Of a DNA stretch of 64,000 bases, positions 35,739-44,833 are shown piece by piece. A program made the translations under genes and the position numbers. Positions within the stretch are counted from its first letter, which is position 1; the number at the start of each line of letters is the position of its first letter. This DNA comes from an uncultured Oscillospiraceae bacterium. Lineage in GTDB: Bacteria; Bacillota; Clostridia; Oscillospirales; Oscillospiraceae. The stretch is taken from positions 1 through 64,000 of the forward strand of contig CABSMJ010000008.1 in NCBI GenBank assembly GCA_902478785.1. Direction: 5' to 3'. A model generated the notes under the pieces. The model had not been told where the DNA came from, did no database searches, and saw only the letters and a program-made list of their open reading frames with translations.

Positions 35739-36682
35739 ACGGTATCTGTATCTATGCCGAGCAGTTTGACGGCGTGGTAGAGCCCTGCACCGGGGAACTG
35801 GTCACTGCCGCCCGAGCCATCGCCGCACAGACCGGCCAGTCTGTCACGCTGCTGGTACTGGGTCAGGATATCCGGGCCCTGGCAAAGCAGCTGGCGTTTC
35901 CAGAGGTCCAGGTGGCTGCTGTCCAAACAGACCTGAGCGCTTTTCAGGACGACGCCCTGAGCGCCGTTGTGGCCCAGGCTTTGGAGCAGCTCTCTCCTGC
36001 CAGCGTTCTGATCCCCGCTGACCGCACCGCCCGTTCCCTTTTCTCCCGGGTGGCTGTACGCCTGGACGCCGGCCTCACCGCAGATTGCTCTGAATTGTTT
36101 TTGGGGGAAGACGGCGCATTCCTGCAGAAAAAGAGCGCCTTTGGAGCCAACGCGATGGTGGTGACTGCAGAGACCAGTGAGCCTAAGTTGGTGACCATTC
36201 AAATGGGCGTATATGAGCCTTGTCCCCTTTGTAGCAAAGTGCCCGCTGTACAGGAGATGACTGCTGCCAAACCTTCCTCCCGTGTAGAGGTTCTGGAAGT
36301 GGTAGAGAGCACGGAAGAATCCATCACCGGCGCCGAGAAGATCCTCTCCCTGGGCCGGGGTGCCCTGGCGGGTGATAATCTGCAGCTTGCCCGTTCCTTT
36401 GCAGAAAAGGTTGGAGCCATGATCGGCGGCACACGTCCTCTGGTGGACGACGGTACTATTCCCTTTGAGCGTCAGATCGGTCAGACCGGCTCCACCGTGC
36501 ACCCCAAGATCTGCCTTTATTTTGGTGTCTCCGGCGCTATCCAGCATACAGAAGGCGTACGAGATGCCAAACTGACCATTGCAGTCAACAAAGACCCAGA
36601 CGCTGCAATCTTTGATTATGCAGATTATGGGGTCGCAGCTGATATGAAAGAAATCTTAAGCGCACTGTTACAGCTGTATTAA
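35735..36682 (+). CDS. etfA: Electron transfer flavoprotein subunit alpha
   Basis: 315 residues. The C-terminal FAD-binding domain shows the alpha signature: IGGTRPLVDDGTIPFERQIG, then GSTVHPKICLYFGVSGAIQH (adjacent), then INKDPDAAIFDYADYG-type ending (here VNKDPDAAIFDYADYG). It is the last gene of the operon, followed by a perfect hairpin terminator. Confidence 0.95.
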   Translation: MNGICIYAEQFDGVVEPCTGELVTAARAIAAQTGQSVTLLVLGQDIRALAKQLAFPEVQVAAVQTDLSAFQDDALSAVVAQALEQLSPASVLIPADRTARSLFSRVAVRLDAGLTADCSELFLGEDGAFLQKKSAFGANAMVVTAETSEPKLVTIQMGVYEPCPLCSKVPAVQEMTAAKPSSRVEVLEVVESTEESITGAEKILSLGRGALAGDNLQLARSFAEKVGAMIGGTRPLVDDGTIPFERQIGQTGSTVHPKICLYFGVSGAIQHTEGVRDAKLTIAVNKDPDAAIFDYADYGVAADMKEILSALLQLY

Positions 36683-36737
36683 AACCACCACCTATGCCCA
36701 CGGAAAAACCTCCTGGTACATCCCTCCCAAATTGTGA

Positions 36738-36785
36738 GAAGGACGAGGTGAGCCGCTAAAACCCGGCTCACCTCGTCCTTCTCTT
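36738..36785 (+). terminator. Terminator of the FAD-Etf operon
   Basis: Perfect 18-base arms (36738-36755 and 36764-36781) are followed by a short T-rich tail. The 36683-36986 gap holds only this and the next terminator. Confidence 0.85.
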
Positions 36786-36919
36786 TGGCACAAACCGTTC
36801 CGCGTCTCCCCCTCTGTTCCCATCTTTGGAGACAGCATTAGCTTTTTTACATGTTGATCATTCCCTTACAGAGCTACCCATTTCCCATTTTTCGGTTCTT
36901 TGCCATGGAATCATAGCAG

Positions 36920-36959
36920 AAAAGGACTGATGCAGCCAAAAGCTGTATCAGTCCTTTTT
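36920..36959 (-). terminator. Terminator of the gntR gene
   Basis: AAAAGGACTGATGCAGC pairs with GCTGTATCAGTCCTTTT through one wobble pair. On the minus strand the stem ends in TTTT, 28 bases after the gntR stop. Confidence 0.8.
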
Positions 36960-36986
36960 GGAGCATCTCTTTGCCTCGGAGCAGGC

Positions 36987-37760
36987 TCACATCATACGAT
37001 ATACGGAGAAGGTAAATACATCAGGCAAATGGTATTCTCTGGCCATCCAGATAGGCTCCCCATCGGTCATATAATCCACCTGTTCGATTTCCAACAGCAC
37101 AGAGTTTTCTGAAATTCCAAGCAACTCTGTGATCTTGGGTTCGTCACATTTAATGGGTAGAATGTAAGAGATGGCGTGGTGGATTGGTTTGTCCAGGCGA
37201 GCCCGCAGATACGTGTACAAAGACTCGTTCTTTGTCAAGTATTCCTCCAGTTCACCCAGCGAATCCGCTTCGGTAAGACGATAAAAGTTGTCCAGGCCAA
37301 AAATGTCCTGAGTAAAGGCCACCTTTTTCCCATCTGCCGTTCGGACACGCTCAATGATAAGGAGTGTAGCGTCCGCAGGAAGTTCCAGTCGCTCTCCAAT
37401 TCTGTGGTCTGTCAAAGGGGCGGTATAGATTTTCATATAGTCTGTACCTGCCTTTGCCCCAATGGATTCAATAACCTGTGTGATACCAAAGTTCATGCTC
37501 AGATTATTGATCAGCATGGGCTCCTTAGCCACAAATGTACCGATCCCTCTGCGCTTTACAATGATGCCTGACTGCTCCAAAATCTGCAGTGCCGCTCGCA
37601 TCGTGCCGCGGCTGACCTTGAAAGTCTTAGCCAATTCAATCTCATTTGGAAGTTTGCTGCCGACCTCATAAAAGTTTTCCCGAATCATTTTACGCATGGC
37701 TGAACAGATTCGTTGGACCAGCGTAACGTCCTTGTCATAATCGAGGAAATTGCTCGCCAT
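36987..37760 (-). CDS. GntR-family regulator with UTRA domain (HutC/FarR type)
   Basis: 257 residues. The N-terminal winged helix is GSKLPNEIELAKTFKVSRGT followed by MRAALQILEQSGIIVKRRGIGTFV (adjacent). The C-terminal UTRA effector domain spans about residues 95-250 (LIIERVRTADGKKVAFTQDIF). It is transcribed from its own promoter and sits just past the end of the long minus-strand operon, making it a second candidate regulator of the island. Confidence 0.9.
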   Translation of the reverse strand: MASNFLDYDKDVTLVQRICSAMRKMIRENFYEVGSKLPNEIELAKTFKVSRGTMRAALQILEQSGIIVKRRGIGTFVAKEPMLINNLSMNFGITQVIESIGAKAGTDYMKIYTAPLTDHRIGERLELPADATLLIIERVRTADGKKVAFTQDIFGLDNFYRLTEADSLGELEEYLTKNESLYTYLRARLDKPIHHAISYILPIKCDEPKITELLGISENSVLLEIEQVDYMTDGEPIWMAREYHLPDVFTFSVYRMM

Positions 37761-37772
37761 GTTTCAAATCTC

Positions 37773-37863
37773 CCATAATTTCACTATGTTTTCGTGCCCT
37801 TATTCCATAATTTTACACAAGTTAGAGCAATTTCATCATAGTATAAGTAGCAAAAGGTGTCAA
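37773..37863 (-). promoter_or_regulatory. gntR promoter and direct repeats
   Basis: On the minus strand TTGACA (37858-37863) and TATGAT (37835-37840) are 17 bases apart. Two direct copies of CCATAATTT (37773-37781 and 37805-37813), 32 bases or three helical turns apart, lie between promoter and start and may be operator half-sites. Confidence 0.6.
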
Positions 37864-37960
37864 GCATAAAAGGCACTTATATTTCATAAATAAGGAAAAT
37901 TTATCCTTTTTTTGCTACGGATACAAGAGGAAGGACTCTGCATCCGCCGGGAATACAGTT

Positions 37961-38497
37961 TCACCTGGAAAACGGCCGACCAACATAATCTCCCATTCGG
38001 TAATATCCTGTCCAATCAAAAAGCAGGGGATCCAGCTTAACAGGATCAATCAGCCCGTCTTCCTGGACCAAAGTCTCCTCTGCCAGCACATCTGTAACCG
38101 CGGCAATCACATAGGTCTTGCCGTTTTTCTCATAGCACTCTTCCATCCGGCAAATATAGCTCAATCCAAATGTATCAATTACCGGAACAGCGGAATCAAA
38201 GAGGGTGCAGGGGAAGTACTGTGACTTGTCACAGATGTTTCCACTGCGGGTGCCCACATAGTCTGTACATTTTGCGTCCTTTGAGCTGGGAATATTGACA
38301 GAAAAGCGCCCCACCTCACGAATTGTCTTTGTGGTAAGGTGACTGGACTCAATGGTAAGCAAAATGGTCTGACTGTCCAAAATGCCATGATAAGCGACCG
38401 TAGACCAGTTGACTTTCCCTCCGGCCATCGTGCCGATGACCAAAGCGGGAGTGGGATACAGGTATGCCTTGCGCTTAAGATCGACTGCCTTTTTCAT
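37961..38497 (-). CDS. Flavin reductase-like FMN-binding protein
   Basis: 178 residues of the flavoredoxin split-barrel family, starting with YLYPTPALVIGTMAGGKVNWSTVAY and later EVGRFSVNIPSS. Members bind FMN and move electrons between pyridine nucleotides or ferredoxin and other flavoproteins in anaerobes. It is the last gene of the 24-kb minus-strand run, 15 bases after lpdA. Confidence 0.85.
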   Translation of the reverse strand: MKKAVDLKRKAYLYPTPALVIGTMAGGKVNWSTVAYHGILDSQTILLTIESSHLTTKTIREVGRFSVNIPSSKDAKCTDYVGTRSGNICDKSQYFPCTLFDSAVPVIDTFGLSYICRMEECYEKNGKTYVIAAVTDVLAEETLVQEDGLIDPVKLDPLLFDWTGYYRMGDYVGRPFSR

Positions 38498-38512
38498 GAC
38501 GGTTACTCCTTG

Positions 38513-39883
38513 TTACAAATGAATGACCCGATTTTCAAATCCGCAGCAGCACTCTTTGATGGTCTCGGAAAGGGTGGGGTGGGCATGGATGGTTCCGGCG
38601 ATATCCTGCATTCGGACACCGTTGGAGGCAGCAATGGCCAGCTCGTGGATCAGCTCCGTAGCCTCGGCGCCAATGATATGGGCGCCCAGGATCTTTCCGG
38701 AGCCATCCGCCAGAATCTTCACCATACCCTCGCTCTTTCCAATGGCAACGGCCTTGCCGATGGCACGGAAGGGGAAGGAATAAACCTTTGCACCGGCAGT
38801 CTCCGCCTGGGCAGAGGTAATGCCGAAGCCTGCCACCTGGGGCTCGCAGTAGACGCAGTTGGGCACATAGGTCTTTTTTGCCTCGTATGCGATTCCGGCC
38901 ATGTGCTCCACGGCCATTTCTCCCTCGTGGGAGGCCACATGGGCCAGCATGGGAGAGGGGATCACATCGCCGATGGCATAGACGCCGGGGCAGGCGGTCT
39001 CAAAATGTTCGTTGACGGGAATGAAGCCCCGCTCTGTGGTAATACCTAGATTCTCCAGGCCAATGCCTGCCGTGTTAGGTGCTCTACCCACCACGGCCAG
39101 GACCTTGTCCACCGTGACCGCCTTCTTCACGCCCTTGGCGTTTTCGATCTCCACTGTCACCTGAGGCTCCCGGGCAGTGATGACTGCCTTGGACTCCAGA
39201 TGTACGGAGATGCCTTTTTTCTTGAAGGAGGCAGCCAGAGCCTTGGCAATCTCCTCATCCTCATAGGGCAGCAGATGGGGTGTCATCTCCACCAGCGTCA
39301 CCGCAACACCGAAGCTGCGCAGCACATAGGCGAATTCACAGCCAATGGCGCCGCCGCCGATGATGCAGATGCTGCCGGGGAGTTTGTTGGCCATAAGGAT
39401 GTCGTCGGAGGAAAGGACCTTCTCCCCATCGAACTCCAGGCCAGGAATGACCCGGGGAGAGGAACCGGTGGCGATGAGGATGTTCTTTGCCGTTAACGTC
39501 TCCCCAGTGGAGGTCTTGACCGTGCGGGCATCCACCAGCTCTCCCTCCGCCTCCACAAGGGTGACATTGTTCTTGTTGAGCAGGAAGCTGACGCCCTTGG
39601 AGAGGGTCTCAGCCACCTTTCTGGACTGGGCGTGCACGGCGGCATAGTCCAGCCGGGAAGCGTCCACCTGCACGCCAAAGGCCTCCAGCTGCTTGGCCTC
39701 CGTCAGCAAACTGGCACTGCGGATCAGATTTTTGGACGGAATGCAGCCAATATTGAGGCAGACGCCGCCCACGTGCTTTTTTTCAATGACGGCTGTTTTC
39801 AGCCCCAGCTGGGATGCCCGGATGGCGGCTACATAGCCGCCAGGTCCGGCACCCAGAACGATTAGGTCAAAGGAATGATCCAT
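38513..39883 (-). CDS. lpdA: Dihydrolipoyl dehydrogenase (E3)
   Basis: 456 residues. FAD motif VLGAGPGGYVAAIRASQLG, redox-active disulfide GGVCLNIGCIPSK, NAD-binding CIIGGGAIGCEFAYVL, and the C-terminal active-site His in HAHPTLSETIKE are all present. There is no fused lipoyl domain. It is the natural partner of the E1/E2 genes at 59388-62359, about 19 kb upstream in the same transcriptional direction. Confidence 0.95.
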   Translation of the reverse strand: MDHSFDLIVLGAGPGGYVAAIRASQLGLKTAVIEKKHVGGVCLNIGCIPSKNLIRSASLLTEAKQLEAFGVQVDASRLDYAAVHAQSRKVAETLSKGVSFLLNKNNVTLVEAEGELVDARTVKTSTGETLTAKNILIATGSSPRVIPGLEFDGEKVLSSDDILMANKLPGSICIIGGGAIGCEFAYVLRSFGVAVTLVEMTPHLLPYEDEEIAKALAASFKKKGISVHLESKAVITAREPQVTVEIENAKGVKKAVTVDKVLAVVGRAPNTAGIGLENLGITTERGFIPVNEHFETACPGVYAIGDVIPSPMLAHVASHEGEMAVEHMAGIAYEAKKTYVPNCVYCEPQVAGFGITSAQAETAGAKVYSFPFRAIGKAVAIGKSEGMVKILADGSGKILGAHIIGAEATELIHELAIAASNGVRMQDIAGTIHAHPTLSETIKECCCGFENRVIHL

Positions 39884-39920
39884 GGGTCAATCGCTCCTGT
39901 CTGTTGAAATAGAAAATCTC

Positions 39921-40430
39921 TTACTTTCTGGAGATGACACAGTCCGCCACAGAGTTCTTTCTTGGGTTGGGATCAGCGCTCTCCGCGCTATACCCCACAG
40001 GGATGACCACCATCAGATCATAGCGGGAACCATCCACGCCGCACAGCTCAGTCACCTGCTCCTTGTTCTTCAGGATCTCGGCGATCCACACCGCACCCAG
40101 GCCCAGGGCATGGGCAGCCAGCAGCATATTCTCCGCGCAGGCGCCGATGGTGTTGGCATCCTTAGTGGCGTTATAGCCCACGGAGTTGTCCATGAACAGG
40201 CAGATAAGCACATCTGCCCCCTCCAGCACCTTGGTGTGCTTGGTCAGCTGGGCGATCTCCCCCTTGACCTTGGGGTCACGCACCACGGCAAAGCGCCAGG
40301 GCTCGTTAGCCATACCGGAGGGAGCCCGGGTGCCGGCCAGCATGATCTTCTCCACCAGTTCGTCGTCCACGTGAGCGCCCGTATAAGAGCGCACACTCTT
40401 TCTGGTCAGGATCATATCGTAAGCGTTCAT
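39921..40430 (-). CDS. Nitroreductase family protein
   Basis: 169 residues. The FMN-binding start is MILTRKSVRSYTGAHVDDELVEKI, followed by TRAPSGMANEPWRFAVV and the central GACAENMLLAAHALGLGAVWI. It probably reduces a small electrophile or works in flavin redox with the adjacent E3 and flavin reductase. The substrate cannot be inferred. Confidence 0.88.
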   Translation of the reverse strand: MNAYDMILTRKSVRSYTGAHVDDELVEKIMLAGTRAPSGMANEPWRFAVVRDPKVKGEIAQLTKHTKVLEGADVLICLFMDNSVGYNATKDANTIGACAENMLLAAHALGLGAVWIAEILKNKEQVTELCGVDGSRYDLMVVIPVGYSAESADPNPRKNSVADCVISRK

Positions 40431-40455
40431 AGCAGTATAACCTCCTTGTTTTTTC

Positions 40456-41751
40456 TTACAGCTCCTTGACCGCCTGGCGGAAGGCCTCGATGGTGAAATC
40501 GATGTCAGCTTCGGAGTGGGAATAGCACAGGCAGAAGGGCTCTCTGGGATCTTCGTCGATCAGCACGCCCTTTTCAAAGACCTTGGCTGCCAGCTTCTTA
40601 TAAAGGCCACTGTCCGCCTTGCCCCAGTCCCGGGCATCCTCGTTTTTCTCCAGGCCGAAGGTAACGGAGAAGATGGAAGGGATGGAGCTAATCAGGCAGG
40701 GAATGCCCGCCTCAGAAAAGACCTGAGCCAGGCCCTTCTGCAGCCGGGTGCCCATGGCGTCAATGTGCTTGTGCACATCCTGGGTCTGCATGATATGGAG
40801 GGTAGCCTTGGCAGCCGCAGTGCCCACGCCGTTGCCCGCATAGGTACCGCCCTGGGTGACGCCCTTGCCCACGATGTCCATGACCTCCTTGCGGCCGCCG
40901 TAGGCGGCGATGGGGAAGCCGTTGCCGATGGACTTGGCAAAGGTGGACAGGTCAGGACGATAGCCATAACGCTCCTGAGCGCCGCCCTTGGCCACACGGA
41001 AGCCGGTCTTAACCTCGTCCAGGATCCACAAAATGCCGTACTCATCGCACTTTTTACGCAGGAAATCCATGTAGCCGGGCTTGGGATCGGCCAGGCCGAA
41101 GTTACCCAGCATGGGCTCGGTAATAATGGCAGCCACCTCATGGCCATAGCGCTTGAGCGTCAGCTCCAGCACCTCGGGATCATTGAAGGGGATAGGAATG
41201 ATCAGATCGTCCAGGGCTCTAGGGATGCCGGAGCTGGCAGGGATCTTGATGGGGTCCCGGCGGTTGCCGTAAGCGCTGGGGGGTGCATAGGTGGAGTAGA
41301 GCACATAGTCATATCCGCCGTGATAGCCGCCTTCCAGCTTGATAATCTTTTCTCTGCGGGTGTAGGCTCTGGCTACACGGATGGCGTTCATGGTGGCTTC
41401 GGAGCCGGTGTTGACCAGACGAACCATTTCCACCGCGGGGCACATATTGATGACCGCCTCGGCCACCTCCACCTCGCGTTCGCAGGTGATGCCCGGCGTC
41501 ACGCCGCTGTGGAGGGCCTCGATGACCGCATTGTCCACCTCATCATAGGCATAGCCCAGGATGACAGGACCGAAGCCCAGTCGATAGTCGATGTACTCAT
41601 TGCCGTCCACGTCCCACATGTGGGAGCCCTTGCCACGGCTGAAGTAAGGCGTGCAGCCCTTGCCCCAGAAACGGCCGTTGGAATTCACACCCAGAGGCAT
41701 ACTCTTCATGGCGCGCTCCTGGAGCGCATTGGTTTTTTGCAGTCTGTCCAT
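40456..41751 (-). CDS. Class-III aminotransferase (glutamate-1-semialdehyde aminomutase-like)
   Basis: 431 residues, PLP fold type I. MWDVDGNEYIDYRLGFGPVILGY, ITEPMLGN, and the PLP-binding Lys in TFAKSIGNGFPIAAYGG are the class-III marks. ATG at 41751 follows GGAG. It resembles GSA aminomutase but lies in a catabolic operon with no haem genes, so an omega- or glyoxylate-type transaminase is more likely, for example one moving nitrogen released from ureides. Confidence 0.85.
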   Translation of the reverse strand: MDRLQKTNALQERAMKSMPLGVNSNGRFWGKGCTPYFSRGKGSHMWDVDGNEYIDYRLGFGPVILGYAYDEVDNAVIEALHSGVTPGITCEREVEVAEAVINMCPAVEMVRLVNTGSEATMNAIRVARAYTRREKIIKLEGGYHGGYDYVLYSTYAPPSAYGNRRDPIKIPASSGIPRALDDLIIPIPFNDPEVLELTLKRYGHEVAAIITEPMLGNFGLADPKPGYMDFLRKKCDEYGILWILDEVKTGFRVAKGGAQERYGYRPDLSTFAKSIGNGFPIAAYGGRKEVMDIVGKGVTQGGTYAGNGVGTAAAKATLHIMQTQDVHKHIDAMGTRLQKGLAQVFSEAGIPCLISSIPSIFSVTFGLEKNEDARDWGKADSGLYKKLAAKVFEKGVLIDEDPREPFCLCYSHSEADIDFTIEAFRQAVKEL

Positions 41752-41813
41752 GGTGATGATTCTCCTATCTACTTTGATGTTCACAGTATTCTGAACTTTC
41801 AAGGCATGGTAAA

Positions 41814-43283
41814 TCAGCTTTGCTTATAAAAGTCTATGGTCGCATTCACTGCCCGCTTCCACTGGGCATAGCCCTTCACATCCTCCCGGCCGGGTACAAT
41901 CTTACGGTCCCGGAAGGACTGAGGGATCTCCTCCAGAGATTGGAACAGCCCCAGGCTCAGGCACATGAGATACCCCACGCCAGTGATGGTTCCCTCCCGG
42001 TTTTCCGGGCAGAGCACCGGCTGGCCCAGTACATTGGCCTGTTTTTCCATGAGGTATTCGTTGGCGCACATCCCGCCGTCGGCCACCAGGGCCTTGCAGG
42101 GGGGCATGACGCTGAGGATATCCTTCACCGTGTAGGCCACCGCATCCAGCCCCGCCCGCAGGATATGGGCAGGCGCAGTGCCGGCAGTGACGCCGAACAG
42201 CGTCCCTCGAGCCGCAGCATCCCAATAGGGCGCCCCCAGGCCGTTGAAGGCGGGAACAAACACCACCGCGCTGTCCTCTCCGCACTCCCGCGCCAGATCG
42301 GAGAGCTGGCTCGTCTTCCACTCGGGCTTAAAGTTGCGCTGAAGCCAGGTGACGATACTGCCTGCCGCGCCGCCTTCCGCCGCCAGGGCATAGACAGGGC
42401 TCTCTCCTGCTTTCCAGGCCACACTGGTGGTCAGATGGTCATCCAGTACCACTTCGTCGCCCATATTCATCCAGCAGGCGCAGCAGGTACCATAGGTCAC
42501 CTTGGCCGTGTGAGCCGCGATGCATCTTTGCCCCAGCAGGGCCATGGATTGATCCAGGCCCCCAGCCACCCAGGGAAGGCGCTTGCCAATGCCTAAGTCC
42601 ACTCCCTCAAACTGGGCGGTGTTGTCGCACAGAGGCGGCAAACGCAACCCTTCGGCCCCAAAACCGGCCATCAGCTCCTGATCCCAGTCAAGTGTACGCA
42701 GGTTATAGAGACCCGAGCGGCAGGCTGTGCTGTGGTCAGAGGCGTAGCATCGGCCGCCGGTGAGCGCATACAGAAACCAGGCGTCCAGCTGGCCATAGGC
42801 CAACCGGCCAGCCTTCCAGAGTTTTTTAAGGCTGCTGTCATTTTCCCGCAGCCACCGGAGCTTGAGTGCGGGCCACTCGCTGGACAGGTGCAGGCCGGTC
42901 CGCTGATGGAACCACTCGTCCTTTCCCTGGTCCACCAGTTGCTGGCACAGTGCCTCACAGCGGCCGTCCTGCCAGCTGATCACCGGGGTCACCGGCTCTC
43001 CCGTCTCCCAGTCCCAAAGGAGGAAGGATTCCCCCTGGTTGGCAAAGCCCACGCCCAAAAGGGCGTCCAGCTTGTCCAGGTGTGCTGCCATGAGTTTCTG
43101 GGCTCCCTGTCGGATGGACCGAATCAGTTCCTGCGGATCTTGTTCCACAAAACTGTAATGGGGCGTGGAGACGGAGACAGGAATGTCCACAGCATCCACC
43201 ATTTGCGCCTTCGTATCCAAAAGAGCCACCATGGTTCCAGAGGTTCCCTGGTCCACAGCCAGCAGATATGCTTCCTTTTCCAT
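41814..43283 (-). CDS. FGGY-family carbohydrate kinase
   Basis: 489 residues. The N-terminal phosphate loop is LLAVDQGTSGTMVALLD and the C-terminal domain has GLGAPYWDAAARGTLFGVTAGT and LVADGGMCANEYLM, as in glycerol or xylulose kinases. ATG at 43283 follows GGAGG. A sugar or polyol kinase inside a ureide operon is unexpected. It may act on a hydroxy-acid or polyol formed in the pathway, with the TIM-barrel protein at 44131 downstream in metabolism. Confidence 0.88.
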   Translation of the reverse strand: MEKEAYLLAVDQGTSGTMVALLDTKAQMVDAVDIPVSVSTPHYSFVEQDPQELIRSIRQGAQKLMAAHLDKLDALLGVGFANQGESFLLWDWETGEPVTPVISWQDGRCEALCQQLVDQGKDEWFHQRTGLHLSSEWPALKLRWLRENDSSLKKLWKAGRLAYGQLDAWFLYALTGGRCYASDHSTACRSGLYNLRTLDWDQELMAGFGAEGLRLPPLCDNTAQFEGVDLGIGKRLPWVAGGLDQSMALLGQRCIAAHTAKVTYGTCCACWMNMGDEVVLDDHLTTSVAWKAGESPVYALAAEGGAAGSIVTWLQRNFKPEWKTSQLSDLARECGEDSAVVFVPAFNGLGAPYWDAAARGTLFGVTAGTAPAHILRAGLDAVAYTVKDILSVMPPCKALVADGGMCANEYLMEKQANVLGQPVLCPENREGTITGVGYLMCLSLGLFQSLEEIPQSFRDRKIVPGREDVKGYAQWKRAVNATIDFYKQS

Positions 43284-43308
43284 GTCTCCGCCTCCTGTTT
43301 TCAAATTC

Positions 43309-44100
43309 TTACAGCGCGAAATCGCGGTTCACATTCTTGTAGAGCAGATAGCGCAGGGGCTTGGGGCCATAGGCTACCACATAGTGGGGCGTGAAGGGCG
43401 CCATGTAGCAGAAGTCGTCCTCGTGGATCTCATAGTTGACCTTGTTGATCCAGAAGTTGCCACGGCCGTTGAGGAAATAGCCGCCGTGCTCAAAGACGTG
43501 GGATTCCACAAAGGGGAAGGTGACGCCAGGAGCGAAGGTCAGCATATTCATGGCCATATCAAAGCCAAAGTTTTTCTCGAAGGGCAGGCACTGCTGCTCG
43601 ATCTCGGCGATGTTCTGCACAGGGGGAATATCCAGCACGCTGGAGACAATGGGATCGGGCACAGAGTAGAACTTGGTCTCCTCATAGCGCTTGCGCACCC
43701 ACAGCACGTTGGCGATCTCGTCCTTCTTGTTGCAGATTTCAAAGTCCACCATGGGAGGCAGCCAGAAGTAGCCCTCAGCCTCCAGAGTGTGCTTCTTGCC
43801 GGAGATGAGGACCTCCACCTCGCCGGAGATCACATACATGAAGTTCTCATAGCCGTTGACAATGGCTTCCTTGCTGCCGCCGTCCTTTTCGATCAACAGC
43901 TTGCACTCCAGGAACTTAGCGCCCATGCAGGGGGCAGCATAGTAATGTACCTTGGTATCCTTGAACTCAGGCAGGATGCTGTCCAGCATAAAGGCCTTGG
44001 GCAGCAAAATGGCGTCATTGGGAGCCAGAGAGGCTCGGGCGATGCTCAGATGATTGTTCTCCACCAGCTTCATACCAGCATTGACCATAGAAGCGTCCAT
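43309..44100 (-). CDS. allE: (S)-ureidoglycine aminohydrolase, bicupin
   Basis: 263 residues. Two cupin domains are visible: GYENFMYVISGEVEVLISGKKH at about residues 83-104 and VESHVFEHGGYFLNGRGNFW near 197. The E-x-H-x3-H metal site of AllE is present in the second. The ending YLLYKNVNRDF matches the family. It converts ureidoglycine to ureidoglycolate and ammonia after allantoate hydrolysis. At the place where I recall Gln as fourth metal ligand (after MAPFTP) this protein has His. This gene is the strongest marker that the island degrades allantoin-type ureides. Confidence 0.88.
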   Translation of the reverse strand: MDASMVNAGMKLVENNHLSIARASLAPNDAILLPKAFMLDSILPEFKDTKVHYYAAPCMGAKFLECKLLIEKDGGSKEAIVNGYENFMYVISGEVEVLISGKKHTLEAEGYFWLPPMVDFEICNKKDEIANVLWVRKRYEETKFYSVPDPIVSSVLDIPPVQNIAEIEQQCLPFEKNFGFDMAMNMLTFAPGVTFPFVESHVFEHGGYFLNGRGNFWINKVNYEIHEDDFCYMAPFTPHYVVAYGPKPLRYLLYKNVNRDFAL

Positions 44101-44130
44101 AATAATCCTCCTTTTTTATTGTCGCCAGAT

Positions 44131-44799
44131 TTAATGATTGTTCATGTAATCACACACGTCTTTGAGGTTGTCCACAAAGCCACCCTCCACATATTTGCTG
44201 TGGAACAGAGCAGAGCCCATGGTCAGACCAGCTGCGCCAGTGGCTGCGATATCATCGATACGCTGATAGCGGTCCACGCTGCCGGCGGAGATAACGGGAA
44301 TCTTCACCGCCTTGACCACTTCAGCAAGCAGTGCCATAGCATCGCCGGTGTAACGGAAGGACAGCAGATCGATGCCGTCCACACCCTTGGCCTCCAGCTC
44401 CTTGGCGTGGGCCACAATCTCCTCGATGCTGCCATCCAGCACGGAGGGATGACCGTAGACCTTGCCGCAGAACGGATAGTACTTCACGCCGGTACCAGCC
44501 AGATAGTCCCGAATGGAGTCATAGTAGACCGTGCCCATCAGCACATCAAAGCCGGCATCTACGGCGATCTTGGCGCCTGCCAGGCCCTCTTCCTCAGACA
44601 GAGAAACCACTTCCAGGTTGGTGCGCTTGCCGTGGGCCTTCATGGTCTTGACCAAGTCCACCATCTGATCCAGAGGCAGACCCACATCCTTAAACCCCCA
44701 CTCCTGAACCGGCAGATCGGCAGCCGCCAGGAAGTCCGCCTTCGCAGTAGCAACAGTCTCATCGTTGTCGGTAAGCATTACAACCAGTTTCTGATCCAT
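44131..44799 (-). CDS. TIM-barrel protein, phosphate-binding type, function unknown
   Basis: 222 residues. The C-terminal strands 7 and 8 carry the standard phosphate-binding loops VISAGSVDRYQR and GAAGLTMGSALF, as in HisA/HisF, NanE and aldolase families. Other conserved-looking stretches are TNLEVVSLSEEEGL and GVDGIDLLSFRYTGDA. I cannot place it in a named family. Next to an FGGY kinase it may act on the kinase's phosphorylated product. ATG at 44799 is preceded by AAGGGA at slightly long spacing. Confidence 0.7.
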   Translation of the reverse strand: MDQKLVVMLTDNDETVATAKADFLAAADLPVQEWGFKDVGLPLDQMVDLVKTMKAHGKRTNLEVVSLSEEEGLAGAKIAVDAGFDVLMGTVYYDSIRDYLAGTGVKYYPFCGKVYGHPSVLDGSIEEIVAHAKELEAKGVDGIDLLSFRYTGDAMALLAEVVKAVKIPVISAGSVDRYQRIDDIAATGAAGLTMGSALFHSKYVEGGFVDNLKDVCDYMNNH

Positions 44800-44833
44800 G
44801 TCTCTCAATTCCCTTCTGTTTGTTTTATGTAAA

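Noticed and set aside
36600..37960. tRNA or attachment site at the island edge
   Set aside because: No tRNA cloverleaf, integrase or direct repeat flanks were found; only terminators and the gntR promoter.
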